DNA of 64,000 nt, from positions 4,436,501-4,500,500 of the forward strand of contig NZ_CP108494.1 in NCBI RefSeq assembly GCF_041435435.1, in the 5' to 3' direction. Shown here piece after piece: positions 16,332 through 24,738 of this stretch (within the stretch, counting starts at the first letter, position 1; each line of letters begins with the position of its first letter). Source of the DNA: Streptomyces sp. NBC_01241 (GTDB taxonomy: Bacteria; Actinomycetota; Actinomycetes; Streptomycetales; Streptomycetaceae). A program made the position numbers and the translations under genes. The notes under the pieces were generated by a model. The model had not been told where the DNA came from, searched no databases, and was given only the letters and a program-made list of their open reading frames with translations.

Positions 16332-17605
16332 GCGATCCCGCCCCCGAAATGCCCGTACCGGACGTCTTCGACCCCAGGCAGTACGGGCGGGGCATCCCCC
16401 ACGACCGCTACCGCCAGCTGCGCGACCACCACCCGGTGGCGTGGCAGGAGGAGCCGGAGGTCCTCGGCTGGCCGGCGGGCCCCGGCTTCTGGGCGGTCAC
16501 CCGGCACGCGGACGCGGTCCGGGTCCTGAAGGACTCCTCGACGTACTCCTCATACCTGGGCGCCACCCAGATCCGCGACCCCGACGCCGCCGACCTGCCG
16601 TTCATCCGCCGCATGATGCTCAACCAGGACCCACCGCACCACCGACGACTGCGCACGCTCGTCAGCCGCGCGTTCACCCCGAAGCGCGTCGACCACTTCG
16701 AGACCGTCGTCCGTGAACGCGCCCGCTCCCTGCTCACCCGGGCGGTCACCGAGGCGCGGGCCGGCGATGGCAGCTGCGACCTCGTCACCCAGGTCACCGA
16801 CGACTACGCCCTGCTCAACCTCACCGACCTGCTGGGCGTACCGGACAGCGACCGGAGCCTTCTCCTGCACTGGACCCAACGCGTCATCGGCTACCAGGAT
16901 CCGGACGAGGCCGGGACACCGGTACTGGGCCCGGACGGCAAGCCGGTCAACCCGCGATCCCCGGCGTCGCTGCGTGACATGTTCGACTACGCGCACACCC
17001 TGGCGGCATACAAGCGCCAACACCCCGGCGACGACGTGATGACGGCCTTGGCCACGGACTCCGAACTGACCGCGCCGGAACTGGAGATGTTCTTCTTCCT
17101 GCTGGTGGTGGCAGGAAACGACACGGTACGCAGCGCAGCCCCCGGCGGCCTGCACCTTCTGGCCGAGCAACCCGAGGCGTACCGCCGCCTGCGCAACGGC
17201 GAGGTGGCGCTCACTACCGCCATTGACGAACTACTACGCCGCCACCCACCAGTCCTCACTTTCCGCCGCACCGCCACCCAGGACGCGGACCTGGCGGGCA
17301 CGCGCATCCGCACCGGCGACAAGGTGGTCGTCTTCCACGCCTCGGCCAACCACGACGAACGCGTCTTCCCCACCCCGTTCGCCCTGGACCTCTCCCGCAC
17401 CCCCAACCCCCACATCTCCTTCGGCGACGGCCCCCACGTCTGCCTGGGCGCCCACTTCGCGCGCCTGCAACTACGGGCCCTGTACGAGGAGACGTGCCGA
17501 GCTCTGCCACCCGGCCCACTCCAACTCACGGCCCCGCCACGCCGCCTGGTGTCGAACTTCATCAACGGCCTGAAGTCGCTGCCGGTGCGGGTGGTCAGCT
17601 CCTGA
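16328..17605 (+). CDS. Cytochrome P450
   Basis: 425 residues, normal bacterial size. The I-helix motif is VVAGNDTVRSA (usual AGxDT), the K-helix is DELLRRHPPVLTFRR, and the haem loop FGDGPHVCLGAHFAR has ligand Cys near residue 371. Before the meander, RMMLNQDPPHHRRLR matches the C-helix contact for haem propionate. It resembles steroid/fatty-acid-hydroxylating CYP classes of actinomycetes (a loose impression). Coupled to the hydrolase by ATGA. No ferredoxin gene adjoins it. Confidence 0.9.
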   Translation: MSDPAPEMPVPDVFDPRQYGRGIPHDRYRQLRDHHPVAWQEEPEVLGWPAGPGFWAVTRHADAVRVLKDSSTYSSYLGATQIRDPDAADLPFIRRMMLNQDPPHHRRLRTLVSRAFTPKRVDHFETVVRERARSLLTRAVTEARAGDGSCDLVTQVTDDYALLNLTDLLGVPDSDRSLLLHWTQRVIGYQDPDEAGTPVLGPDGKPVNPRSPASLRDMFDYAHTLAAYKRQHPGDDVMTALATDSELTAPELEMFFFLLVVAGNDTVRSAAPGGLHLLAEQPEAYRRLRNGEVALTTAIDELLRRHPPVLTFRRTATQDADLAGTRIRTGDKVVVFHASANHDERVFPTPFALDLSRTPNPHISFGDGPHVCLGAHFARLQLRALYEETCRALPPGPLQLTAPPRRLVSNFINGLKSLPVRVVSS

Positions 17606-17753
17606 CATCCGGTCCGTGTTCTTGGCGCATCTCGACGAGTCGGTGCGCTCGCGATTCAGCGACCAAGCGCCGGGCGCCGAGCTCGATCTCATCAAGATCC
17701 TCGACATCGAAGATCTCGCGCTTCACCGAGTCCCAGGAATGGAAAGCGTTCAT
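17595..17753 (-). pseudogene. Truncated XRE-type antitoxin-like remnant (52 codons)
   Basis: Frame starts MNAFHSWDSVKREIFDVEDL and contains GARRLVAESRAHRLVEMRQE, which resembles the helix just before the HTH of HigA-like antitoxins; it then ends, so the HTH itself is absent. The 3' end overlaps the P450 gene. The preceding minus-strand frame (17750-17935) is not convincingly a toxin. It could be a decayed toxin-antitoxin pair or chance. Confidence 0.35.
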
Positions 17754-17939
17754 TCAGGCGCGCCTTTCTGGTCATCCGGGAGGGAGGATGACTCCGAAGG
17801 AAGCTGACTCATCAGGTCGAGGTCGGGCGTTCCCCATGGTGGCAGCTGCACGCGCAACGCAGGTACTCGACCGACGCCTCGCCTTGGCCGACACGGAGTG
17901 CAGCGACGGAGGAACTCGGACAGCTTCGTACGCACTTCC

Positions 17940-18272
17940 TCAGCTGAGATCCAGCAGCCAGATCAGACGGGCGCGGCTCCCGTTGGCGCCGCTGAAGAAT
18001 CGAAGGGCCGATTCCGGGGTACGGGCGCTGAGGCGTGAGACGCCCTCGGTGAGGACAACTTCGGCCCGATCTTCGAACGCGAGCCCCCAGGCTGCCACTA
18101 CGCCGTCCTCACGTTCTCCGAGTTCTTGCACGACAGCGAAGACGCGCGGCGCGGTCTCTCGCACAAGGTCCTCCGCCAACAACTCGAACTCCCGCCTGCC
18201 GAACGGCTCCACCTCCTCTGAGTCTGCGCTGTCCATGCTGGGTTCGTCAGCAGGGCGTGGGTTCTCGCTCAT
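17940..18272 (-). CDS. Hypothetical protein divergent from the XRE regulator (110 aa)
   Basis: Starts MSENPRPADEPSMDSADSEE, acidic at first, then FELLAEDLVRETAPRVFAVV and a Leu/Asp ending WLLDLS. Similar small proteins sit upstream of XRE/DUF397 pairs in streptomycetes (recollection). It shares a 180-bp divergent intergenic region with the regulator, so it is probably co-regulated by it. No domain recognised. Confidence 0.6.
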   Translation of the reverse strand: MSENPRPADEPSMDSADSEEVEPFGRREFELLAEDLVRETAPRVFAVVQELGEREDGVVAAWGLAFEDRAEVVLTEGVSRLSARTPESALRFFSGANGSRARLIWLLDLS

Positions 18273-18452
18273 GGCGTGCCTCCAAGGTGGACGACGATAC
18301 TGTTGAGTCTAAATTTGAATTCAACAGAGTGCAGTCGCTCAAACAGGTGATGCCCAACTGCTCGCTTGCAAACAGGACTTCTTGTAGGGCAAGCAAGTAC
18401 CTCACCAAGACGCACGTCTAGCACTTGCGTCACACGTGGCAAGGAGAGTGCA
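18273..18452. promoter_or_regulatory. Divergent promoter region of the XRE/DUF397 module
   Basis: AT-rich compared with neighbours. It contains the related words CTCGCTTGCAAACAGG (about 18361) and GGGCAAGCAAGTACCTC (about 18387), both with GCTTGC/GCAAGC cores typical of operators for this XRE class. Likely autoregulatory (inference). Confidence 0.45.
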
Positions 18453-19322
18453 GTGACCGAGACATCCAGTCCTACGGTGTGGCGACGCTGGCTTGCATTT
18501 GAGCTGGTCCGGCTGAGGAAGGAAGCTGGGCTCGACCAGAAAGACGTGGCCAAGGCACTGCGCTGCACGGTGGCAAAAGTTTCCTACTACGAGACATCCG
18601 AACGCCCGGTTGTACTCCGGGACTTGAATGAAGTCCTGCTTCCGCTCTACAACGTCCCGGAGGACCGCTGGGACGACTATCTCCGGGCGGCAAGGAACGC
18701 GCGCCGGAAGGGTTGGTGGGAAGGAGGCGACGGCACGCCCATGCCGAGTTGGTTCTCCTTGTTCGTCGGACTGGAACAGGGAGCATCGCAAGTTCGGGCG
18801 TACGAGAGCGAGGCCGTCCCGGGGCTTCTCCAGACCAGGGCCTACACCGATGCCATCACACGGCGGGGTACCGCGGAGCGGGGAGACGACGAGGTGGAAC
18901 GCCTCGTCGACCTGCGCATGACTCGGCAGGCCGCGCTGAGTCGGGAATCCGCCCCACTGCGGCTCTGGACCGTGCTCAACGAAGCGGTGCTGCGCCGAGT
19001 GGTCGGCAGTTCGGCAACTATGAGGGATCAGCTCCTTCACCTGACCGAGATGACTCGCCATCCCAAGATCACCGTGCAGGTACTCCCGTACGAGCACGGA
19101 GCACACCCGGGCATGGCAGCAGGCCCGTTCCAGATCCTCGGCTTCCCGTGGCCGGCCGATCCTGGTGTGGCGTATGTGGAGCATCGGGCGGGCGCCTGCT
19201 ACCTCGAACGTGCCCACGAGATCGAGGCGCATACTGTGGCCTTCGAGCACCTCGTAGCGCTTGCGTTGAGTCCGGAGGACTCGGTGGCGATGGTGCGAGA
19301 AATTGCGAAGGAGCACGTGTGA
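18453..19322 (+). CDS. XRE-family regulator with DUF5753 domain
   Basis: 289 residues, GTG start after AAGGAGAG. N-terminal HTH (RLRKEAGLDQKDVAKALRCT then VSYYETSERP) and the C-terminal DUF5753 domain with QVRAYESEAVPGLLQTRAYT, the standard Streptomyces BldB-partner/WhiJ-like architecture. Members pair with a DUF397 protein encoded immediately downstream, as here with a 4-base GTGA overlap. The pair acts as an antitoxin/regulator-like switch in development. Confidence 0.88.
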   Translation: MTETSSPTVWRRWLAFELVRLRKEAGLDQKDVAKALRCTVAKVSYYETSERPVVLRDLNEVLLPLYNVPEDRWDDYLRAARNARRKGWWEGGDGTPMPSWFSLFVGLEQGASQVRAYESEAVPGLLQTRAYTDAITRRGTAERGDDEVERLVDLRMTRQAALSRESAPLRLWTVLNEAVLRRVVGSSATMRDQLLHLTEMTRHPKITVQVLPYEHGAHPGMAAGPFQILGFPWPADPGVAYVEHRAGACYLERAHEIEAHTVAFEHLVALALSPEDSVAMVREIAKEHV

Positions 19323-19558
19323 ACGACAAAGAACAGCCTCTGTCGTACGCCGAGTTGAACGCACTGGCGTGGCGGAAGTCCACCTTCAGCGGTGATCAAG
19401 GTGCCTGTGTGGAGGCCGCCCCATTGCCAGACGGTCGCATAGCCGTACGCAACAGTAACCACCCTGATGCAGGGGTCGTGTTTTTCACCGCTGTAGAGAT
19501 GGACGCCTGGATCAAGGGCGTGAAGGCGGGGGAGTTCGACCACCTCATCGACAGGTAG
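19319..19558 (+). CDS. DUF397 domain protein
   Basis: 79 residues. Contains ALAWRKSTFSGDQGACVEAA and RIAVRNSNHPDAGVVFFTAV, the DUF397 signature, and ends HLIDR. Translationally coupled to the XRE regulator; in this family the small protein modulates or inhibits its partner. Confidence 0.88.
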   Translation: MNDKEQPLSYAELNALAWRKSTFSGDQGACVEAAPLPDGRIAVRNSNHPDAGVVFFTAVEMDAWIKGVKAGEFDHLIDR

Positions 19559-19947
19559 CCAGCCGCTGGATCTGCCGTGCGCGCCTTGATCCGTCTGGTC
19601 CGCTGCCTGCGGAGGGTCTCGCGTTGCAACGGCTCCACTGGGAACGCGCCGGGTCCTGTGGGCGCGCGTCTCCCAGCCAAGGAAGTCGATCGATTGTGGA
19701 CACGCGGGCCCCGCCTACGATGCCGGTGGAGGCTGCGAGGCACCTACGGGTCAACGAGAGAACGCTGTACCGCCGCCTTCACGAGAAGGCGGCCGGTGAG
19801 CCACCAGGCGCGGGCCTTCGGACACCCGATCGGGGCATGGCGGCAATGAGGCTTTCCCGGTAAGCGGTCGTCGCTCGCTGCGATTTTGGGCGGTGCTGCG
19901 GCTGGTATCGGCGTTATGAACAGCGTAGCCGGAGATCTATCGAGAGC
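19559..19947. other. Gene-free stretch with a possible HTH-like remnant
   Basis: About 390 bases. One frame around 19700-19863 reads AARHLRVNERTLYRRLHEKA, helix-turn-helix-like, but it lacks a ribosome site and a complete domain. The 3' part (19860 on) turns AT-rich, marking entry into the effector/immunity segment. Confidence 0.35.
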
Positions 19948-20514
19948 CTATGCGTTATGGCGCCGGAGATTCGCCACCGCGTCATTTGCTGCCATGCGGA
20001 TATCTGCGTCGGGGTCATTCTGTGTGACAAGCAACAGAGGAGGAATAAATTCCTTCCAAGGGACATAGTACGTGGCAACCACGCCGGCGTACCGGACGTT
20101 CTCATGGGAATCCTCAAAGGAGGACAGGATAGTATTGAAGGTTTCCTCGTTGAAATTATGAGGAGCGCTCAAAGCCACCATTGGCATGGTGAGTACCTTC
20201 TCGTCCCAGAAGGAAGAAGTTCTATACATTTCGAGAACTTCCGTGTGTGAGTACAGCGAAAATGCCGATTCGAAGGAGATGACGACATCCCTCACACGAG
20301 TCTCTTCCGGGTCCCCTTCGATCACGGTGTACGAGAGGCCCATTGTTCGGTTGTGGACGCGATGAATGTCTATTCCCGAGCTAGTTTCCCAGACGAATTC
20401 CTCTTCTTGTTCGGGTGTCTCCGGGAAGTGCTCAACGAGCTTCCATGATTGATTTTGCGCAAAATTCTCAAAATCCTCAGGAGGAACCGTCTCTTTAAAA
20501 AGAATGCGAATCAT
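19948..20514 (-). CDS. Putative immunity protein of the CIS-linked toxin (HEAT-like C-terminus)
   Basis: 188 residues, begins MIRILFKETVPPEDFENFAQ. The C-terminal half, with LSSFEDSHENVRYAGVVATY and NDPDADIRMAANDAVANLRR, reads as two HEAT-like repeats. AT-rich with non-streptomycete codon use, like the 3' part of the upstream gene. It starts two bases after that gene's stop codon. Tiny overlap-free spacing, same strand and shared base composition make it the likely cognate immunity factor (inference from polymorphic-toxin organisation). Confidence 0.6.
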   Translation of the reverse strand: MIRILFKETVPPEDFENFAQNQSWKLVEHFPETPEQEEEFVWETSSGIDIHRVHNRTMGLSYTVIEGDPEETRVRDVVISFESAFSLYSHTEVLEMYRTSSFWDEKVLTMPMVALSAPHNFNEETFNTILSSFEDSHENVRYAGVVATYYVPWKEFIPPLLLVTQNDPDADIRMAANDAVANLRRHNA

Positions 20515-20516
20515 GC

Positions 20517-23500
20517 CTAGATTCTTCCCATGTAGCGACGCAATTCGCGACGGAGGCGATCGGTGAGTTGTTTGCTTACCAGTTCTGACACTTCTGCGTG
20601 GAACTGCTCTTCACTCTCGTATACTATTTGCTCCTTTTTCGTCTTTGCGTAGACATAGGAGACGGTAGCGGCCTTTTCTTTTTCGATCATCTCTTGCTGA
20701 ACGGTAGATCTCAGCCTTTCCGGCATTTTTGGTATCTTCGGTTCTACTCGGTGCCTTTGAGAAGCGATCTTTGCTTCGTATTTTTCGAGTTTCTTCTTCT
20801 GGGAGTTTTCCTGACGCACCAGGGTCTTGTCAGTATTCCGGGCCCTCTCACCAGCCTTCTCATCGGTCATGGGGATGAGGTGGTCAATGGAATCCGATAG
20901 TTCGCCCTCGCCTTCAGCTAAGGCGGAGAAAGACATGTAGTTCGTCGTAAGTGACCCTCGGTGTCGTCCGGGTTCAATGTCCATGACGAGGCGCGTGAGG
21001 TTATTGACGAGCGCCAGCGCTTCTGGCTGACGCGTGATCGACCTGCGCGGTTTATTACCTTTTGCAGTTTCGAGGACTGCCCTTGCAATTTCCTGATCGG
21101 ACAATCCGGTTTGACTCTTAACGGTATCGATATTTTTCTTCACCTCTGCGTATGATCCATCTCCAGGGAAGCTCTGGAAGAATATCAGACCGGGGATGCT
21201 AGGTGGGTATTTGTCTCTCGGTGCTGGTTTCCTTCCTTGGGCCTCGGCATTCTCTCGCGCTTCGGTCTGGGCTTTTTCCCACCGTGTACGTATCGCCTGA
21301 TTTTGAATCCGTGACCGCTGTTCGCGTGTGGGACTACCGACTTCATGCTCGATATACTCATTGTCGTATTCGTAGCGAACTGATTTTCCGAGCGCGTTGC
21401 GGTTGCTTTGGTCCTCTCCTGTCTCTATCGGGTGCTTCAAGTATTCGTCATAGTAAACTGATTCATTCTCACGGATAGCGAGCGCTTCCGCTGCAGGGCT
21501 TTGGCGAGTCCGAGGTGATTGTGGAGTCCGGCCGTGTCCCTGCACCCAGTCGTCCTGTATCTGTTGGTACTGACTTCTTACCCGCGGATCCTCTTCCAGT
21601 TCTTTTGCCATCTGCCGGATTTCTATGTGGAGATTCAGCCCCCTTGCGTCGACCACGCGCTGAACGTCCTGTCTCTGCACGTTATAGGCGCTGCCCACTG
21701 TTTTTTCGGTGGTGCGCGCGACAATCAAGAGGCGGTCTGTCTGACCATTTGCGGATAGGTGCCTTATCCCGAATTCACTCTTCCAGCGTCGATTTTTCGA
21801 GTCTATTTCATTTCGACTCGGGCTGGAGCTGAAAAGGTTGTGATATCGGGCTGGTAGCTCTTGAGTGGCCCGAATGAATTTCTTCTCATAGTCTCCATCC
21901 GGGTTTCCCCTGGCGTCATTATTCTTTTTTCCTCTAAGTTTCGTCCAGAGGGCTTTTCCCTTCTTGGTGATGAAGTCCACGATCTTGTCGATCGCTCGGT
22001 TCACCGGCCTGGCCACCACGTGGAACACGCTCTTGACCTTGTTGGCCAGGCCGCCGATGCCGAGCAGGGAAGCGAGAAAGCCGATCAGCAGTGGGACGCT
22101 GGCCGCTAGTGCGGCTTCCACCATCTTGGGGACGCCCGCCGAACCTCCGTTGGCGATGGCGATGACGGCGTCGAGGACGGAGTTGACGAATTCGACGATT
22201 TGGGCGCCCTGGTTCACGATGAACGTGACGATGTCGATGATTCCCTTGACCGCGCGGATGAAGGCGGAGGCGGGGTTGAGGAGGGAGATGATCCAGGTGA
22301 TGCCGGCGATGATGACGGTGGGGATGAGGTAGCTGGTGAGTTTTTCGAGGATGGTGGCTTTGAGGTCGCCGGCCTCGGTTTCGATCTCTTTGACGGCGCC
22401 TGCGGGACCTTCGGCGGCGAGTTTCTTGGCGACGGGGACCGATTGTTCGACGGCGGCCAGGGCCTGGTCGGGGAGGCCTTTGCGGGTGATGCGGGTGCGG
22501 ATGTTGGCCCAGGTCAGGCCGAGGAGGGCGCCGATGAGCTGGATGATGCCCTTGAGGTCGAACTTCTGGGGGAGTTCGAGACCGGCCTTGACTGCGGTGC
22601 CGAGCAGCCAGGACACGACGCCTGTCCTGAGGTGTTCGGCGACGTTGGTGATGAAGAGCTGAAGTCCGGCGCCGACTGCCTTGACCAGGTTGCCGAGGAA
22701 CCCGATGGGGTCCTTGATGATCTTCATCATCGCGGAGGCGGCCTTGGCGAGGATGCCGAGGAGGAGGTTCTTCAGTTCGTTGATCGTCTTGATGACGCCG
22801 ACGATCGCGTCCTTCGCCTTGTCGATCAGGCCCTTGTTGGCTTCCTGGAGCTTCTTGATCTCCTCGTCGACCTTGTTCAGGGCGGCGGTGTACTTGGTGG
22901 CGAGGTCCTGGACGAGCTGCTCGGACTTCTCGTTGACGGTGGCTTCGAGGTCGTCGAACTTCCCCGCGAAGTCCTTCGCCGCGTCCTCGCCGAACTGGCG
23001 GAGGTCTGCCGGGAGTTTGTCGACCTCGGCCTTCAGTTCGGCGCGCCCCTTGGCGATGCGGGCCTTCGCTTTGCCGAGCTCGGCGCCGATGATGTCCGCG
23101 ACCGAGGAGATGACGGTCTGCATCTTCGCGACGTAGAGCTTGCGGGCTTCCTGGAAGAGGTCGTTGGCCTCCTTCGGCATGCCCATGAGCTTGTCCTTGG
23201 CCCACTTCGCCGGGCCGAACATGCCTGAGTAGCGTTTGTCCTTGTACGCCTTCATGCGGCGTTTGTGGTCGGCGGTGAATGCGTCCCTGGCTGTTTTTTC
23301 ACCCTGCGTGAACGCGGTGTCGACCTTCTTGTCCAGGCCGGAGAGGGTCTCCTCGACGTCCTTCTTCGTGCCGTCGTAGACCTTCTGCAGTTTTGCGGTG
23401 ACTTCGGCGCGTCTCTTCTCGTCCTTCGACTTGGTGTCGCCCTTCCCGCCGTCGATGTGTTTCCCGGCCGAGGTGCGGGTGGCGGTGAGGGCGTTCATGG

Positions 23501-24473
23501 CCTGGGCGCCGGAGGCGGCGGCGCCTGCCTTTGCGGTGTTCAGTTGCTGGGCCTCGGCCGTCTTCCCCTTCGCGGGGGCCTTCGCCGAGTCCGTTTCTGC
23601 CGTCTTCTTCGCGGAGAGAGCCTCGTTGAACTCCGGCTCGTTGCCCTTGGCGAGCTGGTCCTCGGTGACCTCGGCATCCGCCATGGTCTTGTCGTTGGCG
23701 GCCGGGCCTTGGGAGAAGTCCGTGACGGAGGCGGGTTGTTGGGCGGGGATGGCGTCCGTGGCGGGCGGGGCGCCCGGGTTGGCCGGTGGCTGGTCCGGGG
23801 TCATCGGGATGACCGGCTTGTCCTTGGCCGCCGACGTGTCCGGCGGCGCCTTGGTCGCCGTGTCGATGTCCTTGGCCGAGGACTCCTTGCCGTCGGTGAC
23901 CTTGCCGTCGACCTCGTCCTTGATCTTGTCGGCCTTGCCGGACTTGGAGAACTTGTCGGCCTGGTCGAGGTTCTTCGGGGCCTGGGCGTCGATCGCCTTG
24001 TTCACCGCGTCGATGAACGCCTGCTTGTTGAACTCGCCGGGTTTGGCGGCGTTCATCTTCTCCGCGTTCGCGGCCTTGCCCTGCGCCTCCTTGTCGTCCG
24101 GGGGCGCGACGGCCGCGTCCTGTGCCGATTTTGACTCGGTGGCGGCGGGGGCGTGTGCGACCAGGCGGACCTTCTTCGCCGCCACATCCGCCTTCACCTT
24201 GCGGAAGCCGGGGGCCTGGGCGGGGGACGGTTTCACCGGGGCGGTGTAGCGCTGGGCGACCAGGCGGGAGACGGCCGCGTTGCCCGCCGCCCGCTGCAAC
24301 CGCTGCAGGCTGCGCGGGTCCGGGGCGGGGCGGTCGCCGAGTGGGCGGTGGGATGAGGGTGCTTGCGAACGTGACACCTCGGGCGTGAGTGTCACGTTCT
24401 CGCGAGGGGGGGTACCCCCACGGCCGGACACGCCGGACCCGGAGGCGGGGTCCTTCTCCGGAACCGCCTTCAT
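20517..24473 (-). CDS. CIS-associated polymorphic toxin/effector with AT-rich C-terminal domain
   Basis: 1318 residues from ATG 24473, preceded by GGGAGGACGG. Near residues 45-65, SLQRLQRAAGNAAVSRLVAQ is the leader motif also present in the eCIS core protein. Residues ~70-850 are an Ala/Lys/Asp-rich linker, coiled-coil helices and several amphipathic/hydrophobic helices (YLIPTVIIAGITWIISLLNP), as in long CIS or phage effectors. From about residue 850 base composition becomes AT-rich. The C-terminal domain holds SIDHLIPMTDEKAGERARNT then QENSQKKK, an H...N...N pattern like HNH nucleases (His near 1197). Nuclease activity is a hypothesis. Confidence 0.65.
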   Translation of the reverse strand: MKAVPEKDPASGSGVSGRGGTPPRENVTLTPEVSRSQAPSSHRPLGDRPAPDPRSLQRLQRAAGNAAVSRLVAQRYTAPVKPSPAQAPGFRKVKADVAAKKVRLVAHAPAATESKSAQDAAVAPPDDKEAQGKAANAEKMNAAKPGEFNKQAFIDAVNKAIDAQAPKNLDQADKFSKSGKADKIKDEVDGKVTDGKESSAKDIDTATKAPPDTSAAKDKPVIPMTPDQPPANPGAPPATDAIPAQQPASVTDFSQGPAANDKTMADAEVTEDQLAKGNEPEFNEALSAKKTAETDSAKAPAKGKTAEAQQLNTAKAGAAASGAQAMNALTATRTSAGKHIDGGKGDTKSKDEKRRAEVTAKLQKVYDGTKKDVEETLSGLDKKVDTAFTQGEKTARDAFTADHKRRMKAYKDKRYSGMFGPAKWAKDKLMGMPKEANDLFQEARKLYVAKMQTVISSVADIIGAELGKAKARIAKGRAELKAEVDKLPADLRQFGEDAAKDFAGKFDDLEATVNEKSEQLVQDLATKYTAALNKVDEEIKKLQEANKGLIDKAKDAIVGVIKTINELKNLLLGILAKAASAMMKIIKDPIGFLGNLVKAVGAGLQLFITNVAEHLRTGVVSWLLGTAVKAGLELPQKFDLKGIIQLIGALLGLTWANIRTRITRKGLPDQALAAVEQSVPVAKKLAAEGPAGAVKEIETEAGDLKATILEKLTSYLIPTVIIAGITWIISLLNPASAFIRAVKGIIDIVTFIVNQGAQIVEFVNSVLDAVIAIANGGSAGVPKMVEAALAASVPLLIGFLASLLGIGGLANKVKSVFHVVARPVNRAIDKIVDFITKKGKALWTKLRGKKNNDARGNPDGDYEKKFIRATQELPARYHNLFSSSPSRNEIDSKNRRWKSEFGIRHLSANGQTDRLLIVARTTEKTVGSAYNVQRQDVQRVVDARGLNLHIEIRQMAKELEEDPRVRSQYQQIQDDWVQGHGRTPQSPRTRQSPAAEALAIRENESVYYDEYLKHPIETGEDQSNRNALGKSVRYEYDNEYIEHEVGSPTREQRSRIQNQAIRTRWEKAQTEARENAEAQGRKPAPRDKYPPSIPGLIFFQSFPGDGSYAEVKKNIDTVKSQTGLSDQEIARAVLETAKGNKPRRSITRQPEALALVNNLTRLVMDIEPGRHRGSLTTNYMSFSALAEGEGELSDSIDHLIPMTDEKAGERARNTDKTLVRQENSQKKKLEKYEAKIASQRHRVEPKIPKMPERLRSTVQQEMIEKEKAATVSYVYAKTKKEQIVYESEEQFHAEVSELVSKQLTDRLRRELRRYMGRI

Positions 24474-24738
24474 CCGTCCTCCCGGCCCACCAATTCCCCG
24501 GACAGTCGGCACTCGACGGGCATGAGGGCCCTGCCGCCGTCCCAGAGTGCGGGGGCGGTGGATCGCGTACGCAGCACGCCGGGACGAGGCCGGGGGCAGC
24601 GCCCGCTGGGCCGTCCAGCGCGGAAACGTTGCCTGATCGGGCAGCGGCCGGTGCACGGGCGGGCGGCCGTGTGTCCGTTCCCGGTGATCGCGGCTCTCGC
24701 GAGAATTGCGGGCGTTCCCCGGCCAAGGAGAGACTCAC
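24474..24738. promoter_or_regulatory. Divergent promoter region between effector and sheath operons
   Basis: 265 bases separating the minus-strand toxin gene and the plus-strand structural operon. GC-rich; no clear -10/-35 boxes. The AAGGAGAG ribosome site of the sheath gene lies at 24724-24731. Confidence 0.45.

Noticed and set aside
17750..17935. Possible HigB-like toxin before the truncated antitoxin
   Set aside because: The 61-codon frame shows none of the toxin's conserved strands or catalytic residues.
19694..19863. Possible small HTH protein (AARHLRVNERTLYRRLHEKA)
   Set aside because: No start with a ribosome site and no complete domain; could be a remnant but the evidence is too thin for a gene call.
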